This document shows, in pieces, positions 45,990 through 57,209 of a DNA stretch of 64,000 nucleotides. Under the pieces are notes generated by a model, which was not told where the DNA came from, made no database searches, and worked only from the letters and a program-made list of their open reading frames with translations. Within the stretch, counting starts at the first letter, position 1; every line of letters starts with the position of its first letter. The position numbers and the translations under genes are program-made. The stretch is from Euleptes europaea (Eukaryota > Chordata > Lepidosauria > Squamata > Sphaerodactylidae): positions 75,489,614 to 75,553,613 of the forward strand of contig NC_079318.1 of NCBI RefSeq assembly GCF_029931775.1, written 5' to 3'.

Positions 45990-46200
45990 ACACGTTAATC
46001 TGCCTTATACTGAGTCAGACAGCTGATCTGTCAAGGTCAGTATTGCCTTCTCTGACTGGCAGCAGCTCTCCAGGGTCTCATGTCAAGGTCTTTCATATCA
46101 CCTATTGCCTAATTCTTTTTACCTGGAGATCCCAGGGATTGAACCTTGGACGTTCTGCATGCAAAGCAGATGCACTACCACTGAGCTACAGTCCCACCCC
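45990..46200 (-). repeat. tRNA-headed SINE (type B)
   Basis: Minus-strand copy with 'cctggagatcccagggattg', 'ccactgagctacagtccc' and 'ccttatactgagtcagac'. Confidence 0.8.
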
Positions 46201-46209
46201 ATGATGTTA

Positions 46210-47790
46210 TTGGAGACTATAACATGCAATGCAGGAAGAGACCAGCTGGATTAAATCAAGGGTTGGTCATGTCCCGTATCACACTGCTGACAGTGGCCAG
46301 CCAAAGGCTTCCAGGAAACTCACAGCCAGGGCAAAAAAGGCAAGAATTCTCCTCCACTGTTTCCGCCCCCCCCCCCAGTGGTGGCCATCATACCATCTCT
46401 GCACATGGATGTTCCATTGACCTCTTGGGTAATAGGCTTTGGCAGACCTCTCTTCCATGGGTTTTAAAGTCACCTTAACCAAAAAGCTATCATTGCCCTA
46501 TCATGTAGCAGCAGACTCCACTAGCAAATTATGCATTGGGTAAAGAAGTACTTGCTTTTGTCAGTTCTGAACTGCCTGCCCATCAGTTTCTTCGGGTGAC
46601 TCCAGATTTGAGTATTATTGAAGAAGGAGAAAAAGTTCTTGCTGCCCACTTTCCCCATGCGATGCATCATTTTACTTACCTCTGTCATTTGCTCCTTTAG
46701 TTTTCTTAAAAACAAACCAACAAAAACTAACATGCTCCAAATGCTTTAGCCTTTCCTAAAGGGGAAGGCAATCTGAGACCTGGATAGCCTGGGTTGCCCT
46801 TTTCTGTACATTTTCCAGTTCTACAATAACCATTTTTTAGAACGTAGACAGCATTTAAATTGTGGCCTTTCGTTAGATAGATATTTTTATTTATTTTATT
46901 TATTTTAATTAATAGTCCACTTTTCTCACATTACCTCTACCTTGTTGGGATCCAGTTTCAACTTTCTTAGCTTTTCAACTGATGGCTGAAGGATGGCATA
47001 AAGAAAATGTACAGCTAGGTGTTGTCAGCATATTGACGACACCCAATTTCAAAACCATGAATGATTTCTCCCAAGGCTATTATACAGAGATTGAATAGCA
47101 CACGGGACAAGATTGAACCTTGTGGAACCCCACAAGGCAGGTTTCATACTGTAGAAAACTTGTCCCCTACAGAGCTAGCTAGATGATAGCTAGATGACAG
47201 ACAGACAGACAGATAGATACTGGTTATTTGATTGTCAATTCTTTTTAACTCTCTCTCTCTTGTCTTGCCAGAAGTGAAAAGAATTATGCTACTGCTTTGG
47301 TTCAGAAATTCAGGGAAGGAGAGGATTGGTAAGATTCTTGGTGGTCATCCCATTGGCAGCAGGATGGTGCCAGTGATTGGCTTCCATACACATTGTTATA
47401 AGTTACCACTTGGCAAAAGGCCACCTGCCAAGTCTACACAAACTACCACGTGTGATGGTAGAACTGTTCTTGTCCTGTACCACTTCACACTGTGTGTGTC
47501 TTTGAACACTTCCCTGTTCCAAAATAAAACAAAAAAACCCTCCACAAATCAAAATTAGCCTGTTAGGACGTAGGCTAGGCTAGGCTGACATTTGGTGGTT
47601 TCAGGTTGTTTTTAATATCATGAAATCTCTTAACTACAACCTTAAAAGATATCATACAGGAGCACCTCATATAGAATACTCACTGGGAATGTCCTGCCAG
47701 CGATAAGAATTCTTCACCATGAAGTTACCACCTTGGTTCTAGAATGCATTATATAATTGCGAGATGATAGCATCTCCTCCATTTCACTTA
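46210..47790. other. Intron of the GARIN-family gene
   Basis: A LINE-like piece at 46930-47155 ('gaaccttgtggaaccccac'), a GATA/GACA microsatellite at 47190-47220, and no other feature. Confidence 0.4.
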
Positions 47791-47791
47791 C

Positions 47792-47937
47792 CTGGATAAA
47801 ACTGCTCTCAAACATTGCAGTAGCCTGAAACAAGGGGTGTTCCCCATTTCCAAGGTAGTGCTGCAGAGTTTTCTGGACAGGGGGTTGGACTACAGAAGTG
47901 CAATCATGGATTGGCTGAGATGCTTGAGAAGATGTCC
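47792..47937 (-). CDS. Exon of a GARIN (FAM71) family gene: start of the conserved domain
   Basis: Ends at donor 'cag|gtaagt' (47792/47791). The open frame reads LQHYLGNGEHPLFQATAM and FESSFIQ, the N-terminal hallmark of GARIN domains (L-x-x-GE-x-x-LF...FES-FIQ). It joins in phase 0 to VTRKG at 45869. Two acceptors are possible: 'ttcgcttgcag' at 47939-47938, giving a 146-bp exon, or 'ctgtccag' at 47874-47873, giving an 81-bp phase-0 exon. The second would allow direct joining to the orphan exon at 54004-54116. The initiator ATG is not in this exon. A hAT element sits 80-90 bp upstream of the exon in the intron. Confidence 0.78.
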
Positions 47938-48024
47938 CTGCAAGCGAAATGGCACAGGCTCAGACAATCAGCGGCCCAAAACATGGCTTTCCAATAGCAA
48001 GGCGATCATATCTATGCTTTAGCG

Positions 48025-48872
48025 CAGGGGTGGGGAACCTCAGGTCCGGGGGCCGTATGCGGTCCCTGAGGACATTTTATGTGGCCCTCCGGAGCTCCGG
48101 GGCCCTGCTGCAGAGGTGGGGCGCAGGGCGGCCCTCCCAGAGGGTGTTCCTGGCTTACAGCGGCGCTGCGGACCTCCTCTCGCCGACTGTTGGCTGTTGA
48201 GCAGCGAGAGGGAGGGGGAAAGAGGCTGGCGGCTCCCGGCGGCAAAGCATGCATGCAGGAGCCGATCGGGCTTTGGGGGGGGGCCTTTTGTGGACTCTGG
48301 GTAGGAGAGGGCATGGAGACTGGGGCCCGGTCGCACGGGGCCAGCGTGCGCGGGTGTGTGTGTGTGTGCGGGGGGGGGGGGCTTTTCTCTCTTTTCCTGT
48401 CACTCTTTCTCCTTTCTCTCCCTCTCTTTCTCCCTCTTTTTCTGTCTCTTTCTTTGTCTCCCTCCATCCTTTTCTTTGTCTCCCTCCGTCCTTTTCTTTG
48501 TCTCCCTTTGTCCTTTTCTTTGTTTCTCCCTCTCTCTCTTCATTTCTTTCTCCCTTTCTCCCTCCCTCCCTTTTCCTCTTTCTCTGTTTTCCTTCCTCCC
48601 TTGCCGATCGACTGTGGGCTGCGCCCCCCTGGCACCTCGTTTGCTCGGGCCCACTGCTGGCTGCCCTTCCGCCTGGGAGGGGGGAGTGGGGGCATCCTGC
48701 AGGCCTTCTCTGTGTGGCCTCCCCTGGGGTTGCCAACCTCCAGGTGGTGGCTGAAGACATGGCAACCCTAGCCTCTCCCCCCCCCACCGGGAGATCTACA
48801 CTTGGTATGGCCCCTGAATGATGTCATAAATGTGCAAATGGCCCTTGGCAGGAAAAAGGTTCCCCACCCCTG
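48025..48872. mobile_element. hAT DNA transposon, 848 bp, with captured sequence
   Basis: Ends caggggtggggaacct and aggttccccacccctg, flanked by the exact 8-bp duplication ctttagcg (48017-48024 and 48873-48880). The inside has a GC-rich block, a 230-bp pyrimidine tract of ctttctccctc type (48385-48600) and a scrap of family M MITE (48727-48772). Overlapping long frames on both strands are low-complexity. Confidence 0.92.
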
Positions 48873-49087
48873 CTTTAGCGGCTGACTGGCTTTAGGCTAT
48901 TTGAATAGTCATGGCTTTTCTCAGGAATTCTGGGAATTGTTCTGAGAGAAGCTGATGAGGGTTTTCTGGCAAATCTCTGTTCTCATGGGACAGGCATTTC
49001 TGAAGATGCTTTAGAGGAAAGACAAAGCGGACAAACTAGTTGAAGTTAGTCGTGTGGATGGTCCCAAAGAAAATGCAGTTTGTTCAT

Positions 49088-49163
49088 ATGTGGATCTGCA
49101 TTAACATTAATTGGTCATCTATCGTTTGGATCTGCATTAACATTAATTGGTCATCTATCGTTT
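49088..49163 (+). repeat. Tandem pair of a 38-bp unit
   Basis: 'ggatctgcattaacattaat' followed by 'tggtcatctatcgtt' occurs twice back to back without visible changes, so the duplication is recent. Confidence 0.85.
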
Positions 49164-49625
49164 TGCCTTTAGGAACCTTTTTTTTAAAAAAAGGATTACA
49201 TCACAATCTATTATACACTGTGTTTCTGCCACTTTAATGGGCAGTTATTTTATAGACTACTTGTATATATAAATTTACTCTTGGAATATCCTGGCCAGTG
49301 TCACTTAGTACTGTCTGCTATGCCTAACAGCAGGTCTCCCTTGTCTGCCACAGTCCTTTCACTTGGAGAATGCCGTGCACCAAGGGAGCAGCTTCAAGCT
49401 GCAAAACTGTGCAGTGGCTGAGGAATTATCTCTGCCTCTGCTTCCTTCCCAAGGCTCCAGTTGGGGTCCTGCATGCTTCCTGTTTCTATTTTTTAAATGT
49501 AGGGACGGTTCGAGTATGGATCTTCCTAGTCTCATTGGCATGTATCCTATGGCCCACTTCTGCTAACATAAGACTGTTAAGTTAGTAGAAGTGTTGTCTC
49601 TAAAAAGATGTGGTAGACTGCTACG

Positions 49626-49848
49626 TGTCCTGGCCTGGGTGGCCCAGGCTAGCTCGATCTTGTCAGATATCAGAAGCAGAGTTGGCCCTGGTTAGTATTT
49701 GGATGGGAGACTACCAAGGAAGTCCAGGGTTGCAATGCAGAGGCAGACAATGGCAAACCACCTCTGATCGTCTCTTGTCTTGAAAACCCTATGGAGTTGC
49801 TATAAGTCAGCTGTGACTTGACAGCAGTTTCCACCACCACCACAAACT
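49626..49848 (+). repeat. 5S rRNA-headed SINE
   Basis: 'gatcttgtcagatatcagaa', 'gttagtatttggatgggag', body 'ggcaaaccacctctgatcg', tail 'cagctgtgacttgacagc'. Confidence 0.88.
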
Positions 49849-49849
49849 G

Positions 49850-50930
49850 CTACACAAGAAAAACCTAATTATATCCCATGACCTATTTCCACCTGCACAA
49901 GGCATAATGCAAGCAGCAGAATATTAGTCTAATTGTATGTTTGTGCAATGATTTTAATTAATAATTTAATCATGCAGTTATGTAATTATTAATGCATTTG
50001 CAAAGTGGGGCATGTTAAGCACATGTTAAGTAACCAAGGGTTTATGGGGCACACACTCTGTTCAATGCTGAGTTGACTTGTCGAATCTAGGCCTGACCTG
50101 CCTAGCCTGTGAAATTAGCTAGGAGCTGTAAAGTTTAAACTGCTGATCTGAAAGTTACCATTAACTCAAACATTCTGGGATCCATTGAGCAAAGTTTGTT
50201 CAAACTGTCATCCTGACTTTTTAAGTTTGTCTATACAACAGCTGGAATCAAAGAGTGACTTTAGGTACAGTCAAGGGCTTGTGTAAACACAAGAGGATAT
50301 TGACCTGTTTCCTTCTGTGCGGACACAAAACATACCCTGTTTTATTCATACTTCAGGCTGAAAGTTCCTTTGGTATCCAAACCAAATAACTTTATGGTTT
50401 TCCTCCTGCTATTCAAGGTGGGCAAGTTTAAAAATGCTCTTCTCTAAACAGGAACAGCCATGTAGTTTTTGAGGTCCTCTGGCTCCCAGATTCTCTGAGT
50501 CTTAATAATTGCTTGCTAACCTTGGGAAAATGATAAAACCTTTATAATATGCAACTACTAACAGATAAAGCATGAGTCTGCTTTCTGAGTTTATGACAGA
50601 AACCTTTCATCACTATCAGACCACAATAATGCCACAGTCTAATGTGGTATAGTCATAAGCTAAGGTCGTGGTTATGGGAGGGTCTTGGCTCAAGGACCAG
50701 GGGCGTGCTCCATATTGGACACATTTGAGCTACAGAACCCCTGGGGCATTGGCCTCATACTGTACCTGTGTATTGTCGAAGGAAGGCTCTTTCCACTGTA
50801 CGAACATCTCCTCCTGCTCTGGGAATTGTTATGCCTCTAGTGATGGTGTTCAGTTGGCCATAGGACACCCGTCTCATGCTTGGGAAGGAGGAGGACATTT
50901 ACATCTGTCTGAAACATCACAGGTTTGTTA
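49850..50930. other. Gene-free stretch
   Basis: AT-rich. One 107-codon frame at 50668-50991 has no family resemblance or splice support, and I do not call it. Confidence 0.4.
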
Positions 50931-51077
50931 TCAGGATAAGGTTGCAATTCTGAAGCTCCCACAGATCAGTACTGGGACTGATAATATTTAGTATTCATCA
51001 GTGATCTGCCGTCAGGTGAGCAGTGAAGTAGCCATGTTTATAGATGGCATCAAGGTTATGCAGGGTCACAAAATGCA

Positions 51078-51666
51078 AAAAAAGGGGAAAAGGGGGGGGG
51101 AAGGAAAAAACCAAATGCTGAAACACTAATACCTTATTCTTTCTATGTTATACTTTTGATGTAAAGATAGCCAGTATGCATCTCACTCTTACTTTAGTAA
51201 CCTTGGCTGATGAAGTTGTTTGTAACGAAACAGTTGATGTGTTCTGGACTGCCGTAATGCTTTAAATCAGCAATCCGTCATTTTTGCATTAGGGTAATCT
51301 GCCTGTTGCAATCCATTTTGGCATAAGTGTACTGTGGAACTACCACCTGCAATTACTGCTTGCTATACTGGTGCTGTTCTATGACACACTCCTCGTTTGC
51401 AACCCAACCCTTCCATGGACTGACAAATTATCAGTGAGCACGTTGAGACGATGACTAGCTTTTTAGCTGTTTAATTGGGACTATTATCTGCACTGTTGTT
51501 AGATTTATGTACAGCAATACTACTTGCTTATCTAAGGGTTGTTCTTATCATACTTACTGTGCATATACTGTGAGAGGTATAATCTTTATTTGTTATAATA
51601 CAAGCCAGTACCTACGTAAGACGGTTGTTTTTTGGGGGGTCTGTCTTACTTCGATATTTATTGGCG
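51078..51666 (+). mobile_element. Hammerhead-type retroelement unit with 12-bp duplication
   Basis: An AT-rich 0.59-kb insertion flanked by 'tcacaaaatgca' on both sides. It carries CTGATGA at 51207-51213, a GTT/AAC stem II and GAAAC from 51227, while stem I and the cleavage base are decayed. No protein is encoded. Confidence 0.55.
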
Positions 51667-52018
51667 GATCACAAAATGCATGCAGGTTGCAAAGAGCTCC
51701 AAAAGATCCTTCAGAAGGGGTCATGAATGGACAATGGAACAGCATGCTAAGTTCTGTGCAAGAGTAAAATGGTGCTCATTCAGGCAAAAAATAATTCCCA
51801 ATTTCACATATACAATGAATTCTTTATTTAGGTAAAAATATGCCACCTCTCCCGAACCCTCCCCGAGTCAGCTAAAGGGGTATGAAAGGGCAGTGACTGT
51901 CCAGAGAAAGGATCTTGGGAGATCGGTCAAGGACAAGTTCAACTCAATGTGTGTCGGCAGTGAAAAATTCCATACTAGGGATTTTTGAGAAAGGGAGAGT
52001 AGCCAGGACTGGAATGCC

Positions 52019-52294
52019 CAAAAGAGAAAAGAAAAACAGGGCTACACCTAGTAATGTGCCAGCAAGTCAAAAAAAAAAAAAGGGGGGGGGAGATGTCAGG
52101 TGACAGCTTTATTGTCATATAAACCTTTCCCTGTATAAGCTTCATCAGGAGGATCAGAGTTCCTTTGTGCTGACCTTTTTTCACAGCATGGGTTAGCATG
52201 AAGGAACTCTGATCCCCCTGACAAACCACCGTAAGGGCTTTACATGGCAATAAAGCTGCCACCAGTCACCTGACTTCTTTCTCCCTTTTTTGAA
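52019..52294. mobile_element. 276-bp insertion with an imperfect palindrome
   Basis: Flanked by the 13-bp duplication ggactggaatgcc (52006-52018 and 52295-52307). Arms at about 52093-52170 and 52195-52275 are inverted copies ('gtcaggtgac' to 'ggatcagagttcctt'). On the minus strand CTGATGA at 52148-52142 and GGGAAAGG again recall a hammerhead core. Confidence 0.65.
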
Positions 52295-52377
52295 GGACTG
52301 GAATGCCTTCATGGAAATCTATGGTGTGGCCATATCTGGAACCCCGTACAGTTCTGTTGGTCTTATATCAAAAAGGA

Positions 52378-52645
52378 GAGCCGGAGTGATATAGTAGATA
52401 AGAGTGGTGGAGTAGGATCCTGGAAGACCTGGGTTCGAATCCTCACTTCTACCATGGAAGCTCGCTGGGTGAATTTGGGCCTGTCACAAACTCTCAGCCC
52501 AGCCTACCTCACAGGGTTGTTGTCGTTGTGAGAAAATGGGAGGAGGGGAGAATGATGTTCTAGGCCACTTTGAGTCTGGCTGGGGAGAAAAATAGATAAA
52601 TAAACACAAATAAATAAATAAACATAAATAAATAAATAAATGCGA
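52378..52645 (+). repeat. tRNA-headed SINE (type C) with (AAAT)n tail
   Basis: 'gagccggagtgatatagtag' head, 'gggttcgaatcc' B box, 'cctcacagggttgttgtcg', ending in AAATA repeats up to about 52640. Confidence 0.82.
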
Positions 52646-54003
52646 AGATATTGTAGAATGGGAAAGGCCAACTGAAATAGGGAAAGGAATGGCAGAATGA
52701 ACCCTGTGAAAAAAGGACTACAGTGTTCGCAGTTTTTCTAGCTTAGAATGAGTAGGGAGAGACATTAATTCAATGAGGTATGCTACAGAACGAAATTGGA
52801 TAGAGCAAACTATTTAATCCTCTCCCATAAAGTTGGAACTGGGGTTTATGTAGTGAAAATGAGTAATAGATTCAGGACTGACAAAAATGGATTTCTTTAT
52901 GGAATGCTTAATTAAATGATGGGATTCACTGTCACAAAATGAAGCGATATGGTGACGGGATTAGCTTAGATCATTTGAAAGAGAATGAGACAAATACATG
53001 TAGGATAAAATCAGTCGGCAGCAATGAGCTTATGACTAAATGGAACCTCCATGCTCAGAGGCAGTATACCTCTGAATACCAGTTGATCCGGGGACAAACA
53101 AAAGGTGAACGCTGTTGCCTTCGAGCCTTGCCTGTGGGCTTCTCAGAGGCCTGACCAGGCTGGAAGATGATGGTCCAAGTGGACCTTTAGTTTAATCCTG
53201 CATGGCTCTTATAATACCCTGTAGAAATAAAATAGGTGGCCTATGCCAATCACTAAGGCAAGAAAATGGAAACCACCTCCCAAGCTGAGAGGTGTTTTTG
53301 TATATGGTGGTGGGAATGGCCCAGATATATGCTCCAAAAATTGACCTTTCCTTTAAAAAAAAGTAGACTATGTCCTGTTCCTCTGGCTGCCATGGAAGCT
53401 TGACTGATGTGATGGCAGATAGCCTTAGCAAGGCCTCAGTCTATTGACAGCCAGTGGTTTGCTGGGAAACGGCTCATCTTGCACCTTTTGCAGGGCGATG
53501 GGGGACGTGGGTAGCCAGCTGCTTCCTTACTGCCCCCTCCCACTAAGGATGAAATAAGCAACTGCCCGATAGCTTTTACAAAGGTGAGGACTGGAGCTTT
53601 TGAGTCTCCTGAAACTAAGTGGTGGAGTCTTAAAGGGACACTCCCTCATAGCGGTGCTGTTATAGCAAGAGGCTTACCTACCCCCCTCTGCCTCTAAGGT
53701 TGCCAACTGGCCTGGAGAGACATGTTCTCAAGCAAAATTAACCAAAACTCACTTGAGTAAATGTGACTAGCAAAGGCCGAGGGTATTAAACACTCCTCTG
53801 AAGTTTGCCCCTTGACTGCCAGTATTTAGAGGTATACTTCTCCTGAACCTGGAGGCTCTGTTGAGCCATCATGACTAATCGATAGACCTCCACTCTGGGA
53901 ACCATGATGCTCTAACTAGAGAATGCAGGACTAGGTGGATCCTTCCTCTGATCCAGCGCGCACGGGTGGGTGGGGATCTTCTTATGTCTTTTTGTACACT
54001 TAC

Positions 54004-54116
54004 CTGGGAGCTGTAAGGCAGTTCTTCCTTGGAATAAGCACAGAACTCAGGATGAGTGGGTGCCTCTTCAGCTTCGCAGTTGTAGAAAAGGCAGATGTAC
54101 TGGAATGTCTTAGGGC
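54004..54116 (-). CDS. Isolated protein-coding exon, family unknown
   Basis: A 113-bp exon with a strong donor 'cccag|gtaagt' (54004/54003) and acceptor 'aaacatcag' (54118-54117). It starts two bases into a codon, ends in phase 0 and is open in one frame: PKTFQYICLFYNCEAEEAPT, then HPEFCAYSKEELPYSSQ. Three cysteines and aromatic-rich composition look like real protein, and no repeat covers it. It is on the same strand as the GARIN gene and PNOC, 6 kb upstream of the first GARIN exon found. It would join in phase to that exon only if the alternative acceptor at 47873 is used. It could be a 5' GARIN exon or part of an unrecognised gene. Confidence 0.42.
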
Positions 54117-54649
54117 CTGATGTTTGTAGGGCAATAGACAGGGGTCACAAGGCAGATGGGGGGGAGGTTTCATTAACCCCATTACCTGCATTGTGACATC
54201 ATTCCCCTGCAGCTGAATCACACCTTTCTAGCCTGTGCCTGCTTAGGACTTATTATGACGTAACCCCCCCCCCCCCACACACACACACATACACACACAT
54301 TGGAGGTAGGCAGATATTTCAGTATTCAAACCCTCCTGAAAGCCGTGCAACTTGGAGGCTGTGTTTGTGCACATGTGTATTCCTCACAGGGCATGAGCAG
54401 TGACTTGCACATGTTTAACAGCCAGCCCAAGTAAAACATCGTAGTAAAGGGCTAGCTGGAACAGTGGCCCGATGGAGCACTTTGGTGCCGATGTTCATAG
54501 CTAACGTTTGTTGAGACTGCCCTTCCCTCCAGCACAACCTTTTTCAATGGGCACCATTCACACAGTCAGTTGGGGGTGGGGTCACTGAAGAGTGTGCATG
54601 AATTGGAGAATTAGCTCTTAGAGCCAAAATAATGAGGATGTAAGGGGCT

Positions 54650-54838
54650 CTGACCTGAATAGCCCAGGCTAGCCAGATCTCCTCAGATCTCAGAGGCTAA
54701 ACAGGGTTGACCCTGGAAAGTATTTGCATGGGAGACCTCCAAGGAATGCCAAGGTCGTGACGACGAGGAAGGAAATGGCAAACTTGAAAACCCCACCAGG
54801 GGTCATCATAAATCAGCGGTAACTTGGCTGCAAAAAAA
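54650..54838 (+). repeat. 5S rRNA-headed SINE
   Basis: 'gccagatctcctcagatctc', 'gaggctaaacagggttgacc', tail 'cataaatcagcggtaacttgg'. Confidence 0.85.
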
Positions 54839-54884
54839 GGGGAAGGGGCTACTGAGCCTCAGTGTAGATTGGGACCATGCAGGG

Positions 54885-55112
54885 GTGGGAGAGCCAGTAT
54901 AGTGCAGTGGTTAATGGGTTGCACCAGGATCTGAGAACCCCAGGTTCAAATCCCCACTCTACCATGAAAACTTGCTGGATGACCTTGGGCCAGTCACACT
55001 CTGCCAGCCTAACCTACCTCACATGGTTGTTGAGAGAGGGAAAACGTAGGGAAGGAGAATGATGCAAGCTGTGGATCCCCATTGGGGAGAAAGGTGGGTT
55101 ACAAATAAAGTA
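54885..55112 (+). repeat. tRNA-headed SINE (type C)
   Basis: 'gccagtatagtgcagtggtt', 'ggttcaaatccccactc', 'ggtgggttacaaataaag' end. Confidence 0.8.
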
Positions 55113-55831
55113 AGTAAATTTTAACCATTCAACTCTCACATCGTTTCACTCTTCAAGACTGCCCTCGTCTTCAACCAAAACCCAGGTCTTAAAAATATCT
55201 TGTTTTCCCCCTTGAAAGTGCTCATTACTCTACTGCAAGTGAGCATAAGAGAGTTTTAAAACAGAAAATGAAAAGACAGGTGCTGCACAGAACACCTATA
55301 CCTCTGCCATTCCACATGCTTGTAACCTGGGGCGGAATTTGGACTGTAGAGAAATACAGCCTTAATTTGTTTTTGTATTTTTTGTTTCACACAAGAGGCT
55401 AGTCCTCTTGGTTGACTGGATTATGTTGAAAGTATCTTGGAGGCAGCGCTGGCAATTGTCAGCAGGATTCGGTGGGCGGAGCTCCTGCAGCCTGCCGGGA
55501 TAACTGAGTTCTCCTTTCTCTTGGCCAATTTCCCCCTTTATTTCAGGGAAATACGTTACTCAAGCAATTCCTTGGAGCAGCCAACTTTTCAGTGGCATCC
55601 CTCAGCACCTTTTTATGCTGAATTTTATTTGCCAATGTGTTTGCTCATTCTTATAGCTTGGAGAGATTCCTGTAGAGCCTTTGGCACCTGCTGTGGATTT
55701 CAGCGTAATTTGGGTGTCATCTCCAAACCTAGCTAAACCACTGCACGTCCCAACTTATTTATGAATTAAGTTAAACAGATCCGTTGCAATACATTTTCAT
55801 TTTGGGATCCTATTCTTAAGGAGCTCCTCCA

Positions 55832-56000
55832 GGGATAGTGTAGCATAGTGGTTAAGAGTGTTGGGCTAAGGGGCCACTATGCTCAAATCCCCATTCAACA
55901 GTGAAGCTCTCTGGATGACTGTGGGCCAATAGCTCATTGTCAATCTTATTATCTTCAAAGGATTGTTGCAAAGGTGAAAAAGAGGAGGAGACAACTATGT
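55832..56000 (+). repeat. tRNA-headed SINE (type C), degenerate
   Basis: 'tgtagcatagtggttaagag' head and 'caaatccccattcaac' B-box region. Confidence 0.65.
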
Positions 56001-56315
56001 TGTGGAACTCCCTGCCCCAGGATGTGGTGGTGGCTGCCAACTTGGGAGGCTTTAAGAGGGGAGTGTACATGTTCATGGAGGAGGGGGCTATTCATGGCTA
56101 CTAGTAAAAATGAATACTAGTCATGATGCATACCTATTCTCTCCAGGATCAGAGGAGCATGCCTATTATTTTAGGTGCTTTGAAACACATGCTGCTGCAG
56201 TCGTCTTGTTTGTGGGCTTCCTAGAAGCACCTGGTTGGCCACTGTGTGAACAGACTGCTGGACCTGATGGACCTTGGTCTGATCCAGCATGGCCTTTCTT
56301 ATGTTCTTATGTATA
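56001..56315 (+). mobile_element. CR1/L2-like LINE 3' end
   Basis: 'ggaactccctgccccaggat', 'gcacctggttggccactgtg' and 'cagcatggcctttcttatg', ending 'ttcttatgt'. Confidence 0.75.
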
Positions 56316-56869
56316 CTACTCTGATCTCTTTAGAGGAAGGATTGAAAGTACGATAGAACCATCTCCTACAGTGGTAGAACAGACATGAGCTTGAGAATCA
56401 GCACTTCAGTCACACACGACCCACCTAGTTGTGATGCCTATAGCAGAACCTGCAATCAAACACTCGGGTCCCATGAATCTTTTCCACTGTTAGTGGCATC
56501 TTTCCACTCCACAAGCATCTGCTGATGCAAGAGGCTCCTGTATCAGGGAAAGGTGCCATCATTAGTGGCATGGACTAATGACACTAATGAGGTCCAACAC
56601 CAAGTCTGGCTTTTTAAAAGGTGGCACTGCAGACAACTAAACCAGACTCTTGACAAAACTTACCCATAGGAGCTTCGCTGTTGACTTGAATGGCATGTGG
56701 ATTGCACACTCAACCACTGATAGATCACTCTTCAATCCATTGATCGCTCAGTCCATCCATCCTTTGGATTGGAGAGTGTGGGAAAGAATTTATTTATGAA
56801 GCAAGGTGGCCTTTCTTCTGCCTTTCTATATAGGTACCTTTGAAATGTGATGCTGGAGGAAAGTTTTAG

Positions 56870-57205
56870 GGATACCGTGGACCGCCAAAAAGACAAATAA
56901 GTGGGTTCTCGATCAAATCAAGCCTGAACTCTCCCTAGAAACTAAAATGACTAAACTGAGGCTATTGTACTTTGGTCACATTATGAGAAGACCAGACTCA
57001 CTGGAAAATATAATAATTCTAGGAAATGTTGAAAGCAGTAGGGAAAGAGGAAGACCCAACATGAGATGGATTGACCCTATAAAGGAAGCCACAGCCCTCA
57101 GTTTGTAAGACCTGAGCAAGGCTGTTAACGAGAGGACGTTTCGGAGGACACTGATTCACAGGGCCACCATGAGTTGGAAGCAACTTGACGGCATTTAACA
57201 CACAA
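56870..57205 (+). mobile_element. BovB/RTE LINE 3' end with coding remnant
   Basis: Across shifting frames it reads PELSLETKMTKLRLLYFGHI, MRRPDSLENIIILG, RGRPNMRWIDPIKEATALSL and finally RTLIHRATMSWKQLDG. This follows the C-terminus of BovB ORF2 (YFGHLMRR...GRQRMRWLDGITDSMDMSL...WRAAVHG...) position by position. Several breaks show that it is inactive. BovB is characteristic of squamates, and of ruminants by transfer, which supports the organism call. Confidence 0.88.
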
Positions 57206-57209
57206 ACAA

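Larger units (their letters stand above)
50935..53215 (+). mobile_element. CR1-type LINE 3' region broken by three later insertions
   Basis: Pieces in order: 50935-51077 ('gtgatctgccgtcaggtgag'), 51667-52018 ('gaaaaattccatactagg'), 52308-52377 ('atctatggtgtggccatatc') and 52646-53215 ('tttagtttaatcctgcatgg'). Between them lie a hammerhead-type unit, a 276-bp palindromic insertion and a type C SINE. Confidence 0.65.

Noticed and set aside
48012-48821. Several 120-230 codon frames on both strands
   Set aside because: Low-complexity Ser/Leu/Phe or Arg/Lys/Glu-rich products of the pyrimidine tract in a hAT element.
50668-50991. 107-codon frame with several cysteines
   Set aside because: No homology that I recognise, no supporting splice sites, next to LINE sequence; length is within chance for this composition.
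28773-54838. 5S rRNA genes
   Set aside because: The 5S-like parts are incomplete and each is fused to the same SINE body and tail, so they are 5S-derived SINEs.
55437-55736. 99-codon frame with aromatic-rich product
   Set aside because: No splice sites or family resemblance; part of it resembles LINE 5' non-coding sequence.
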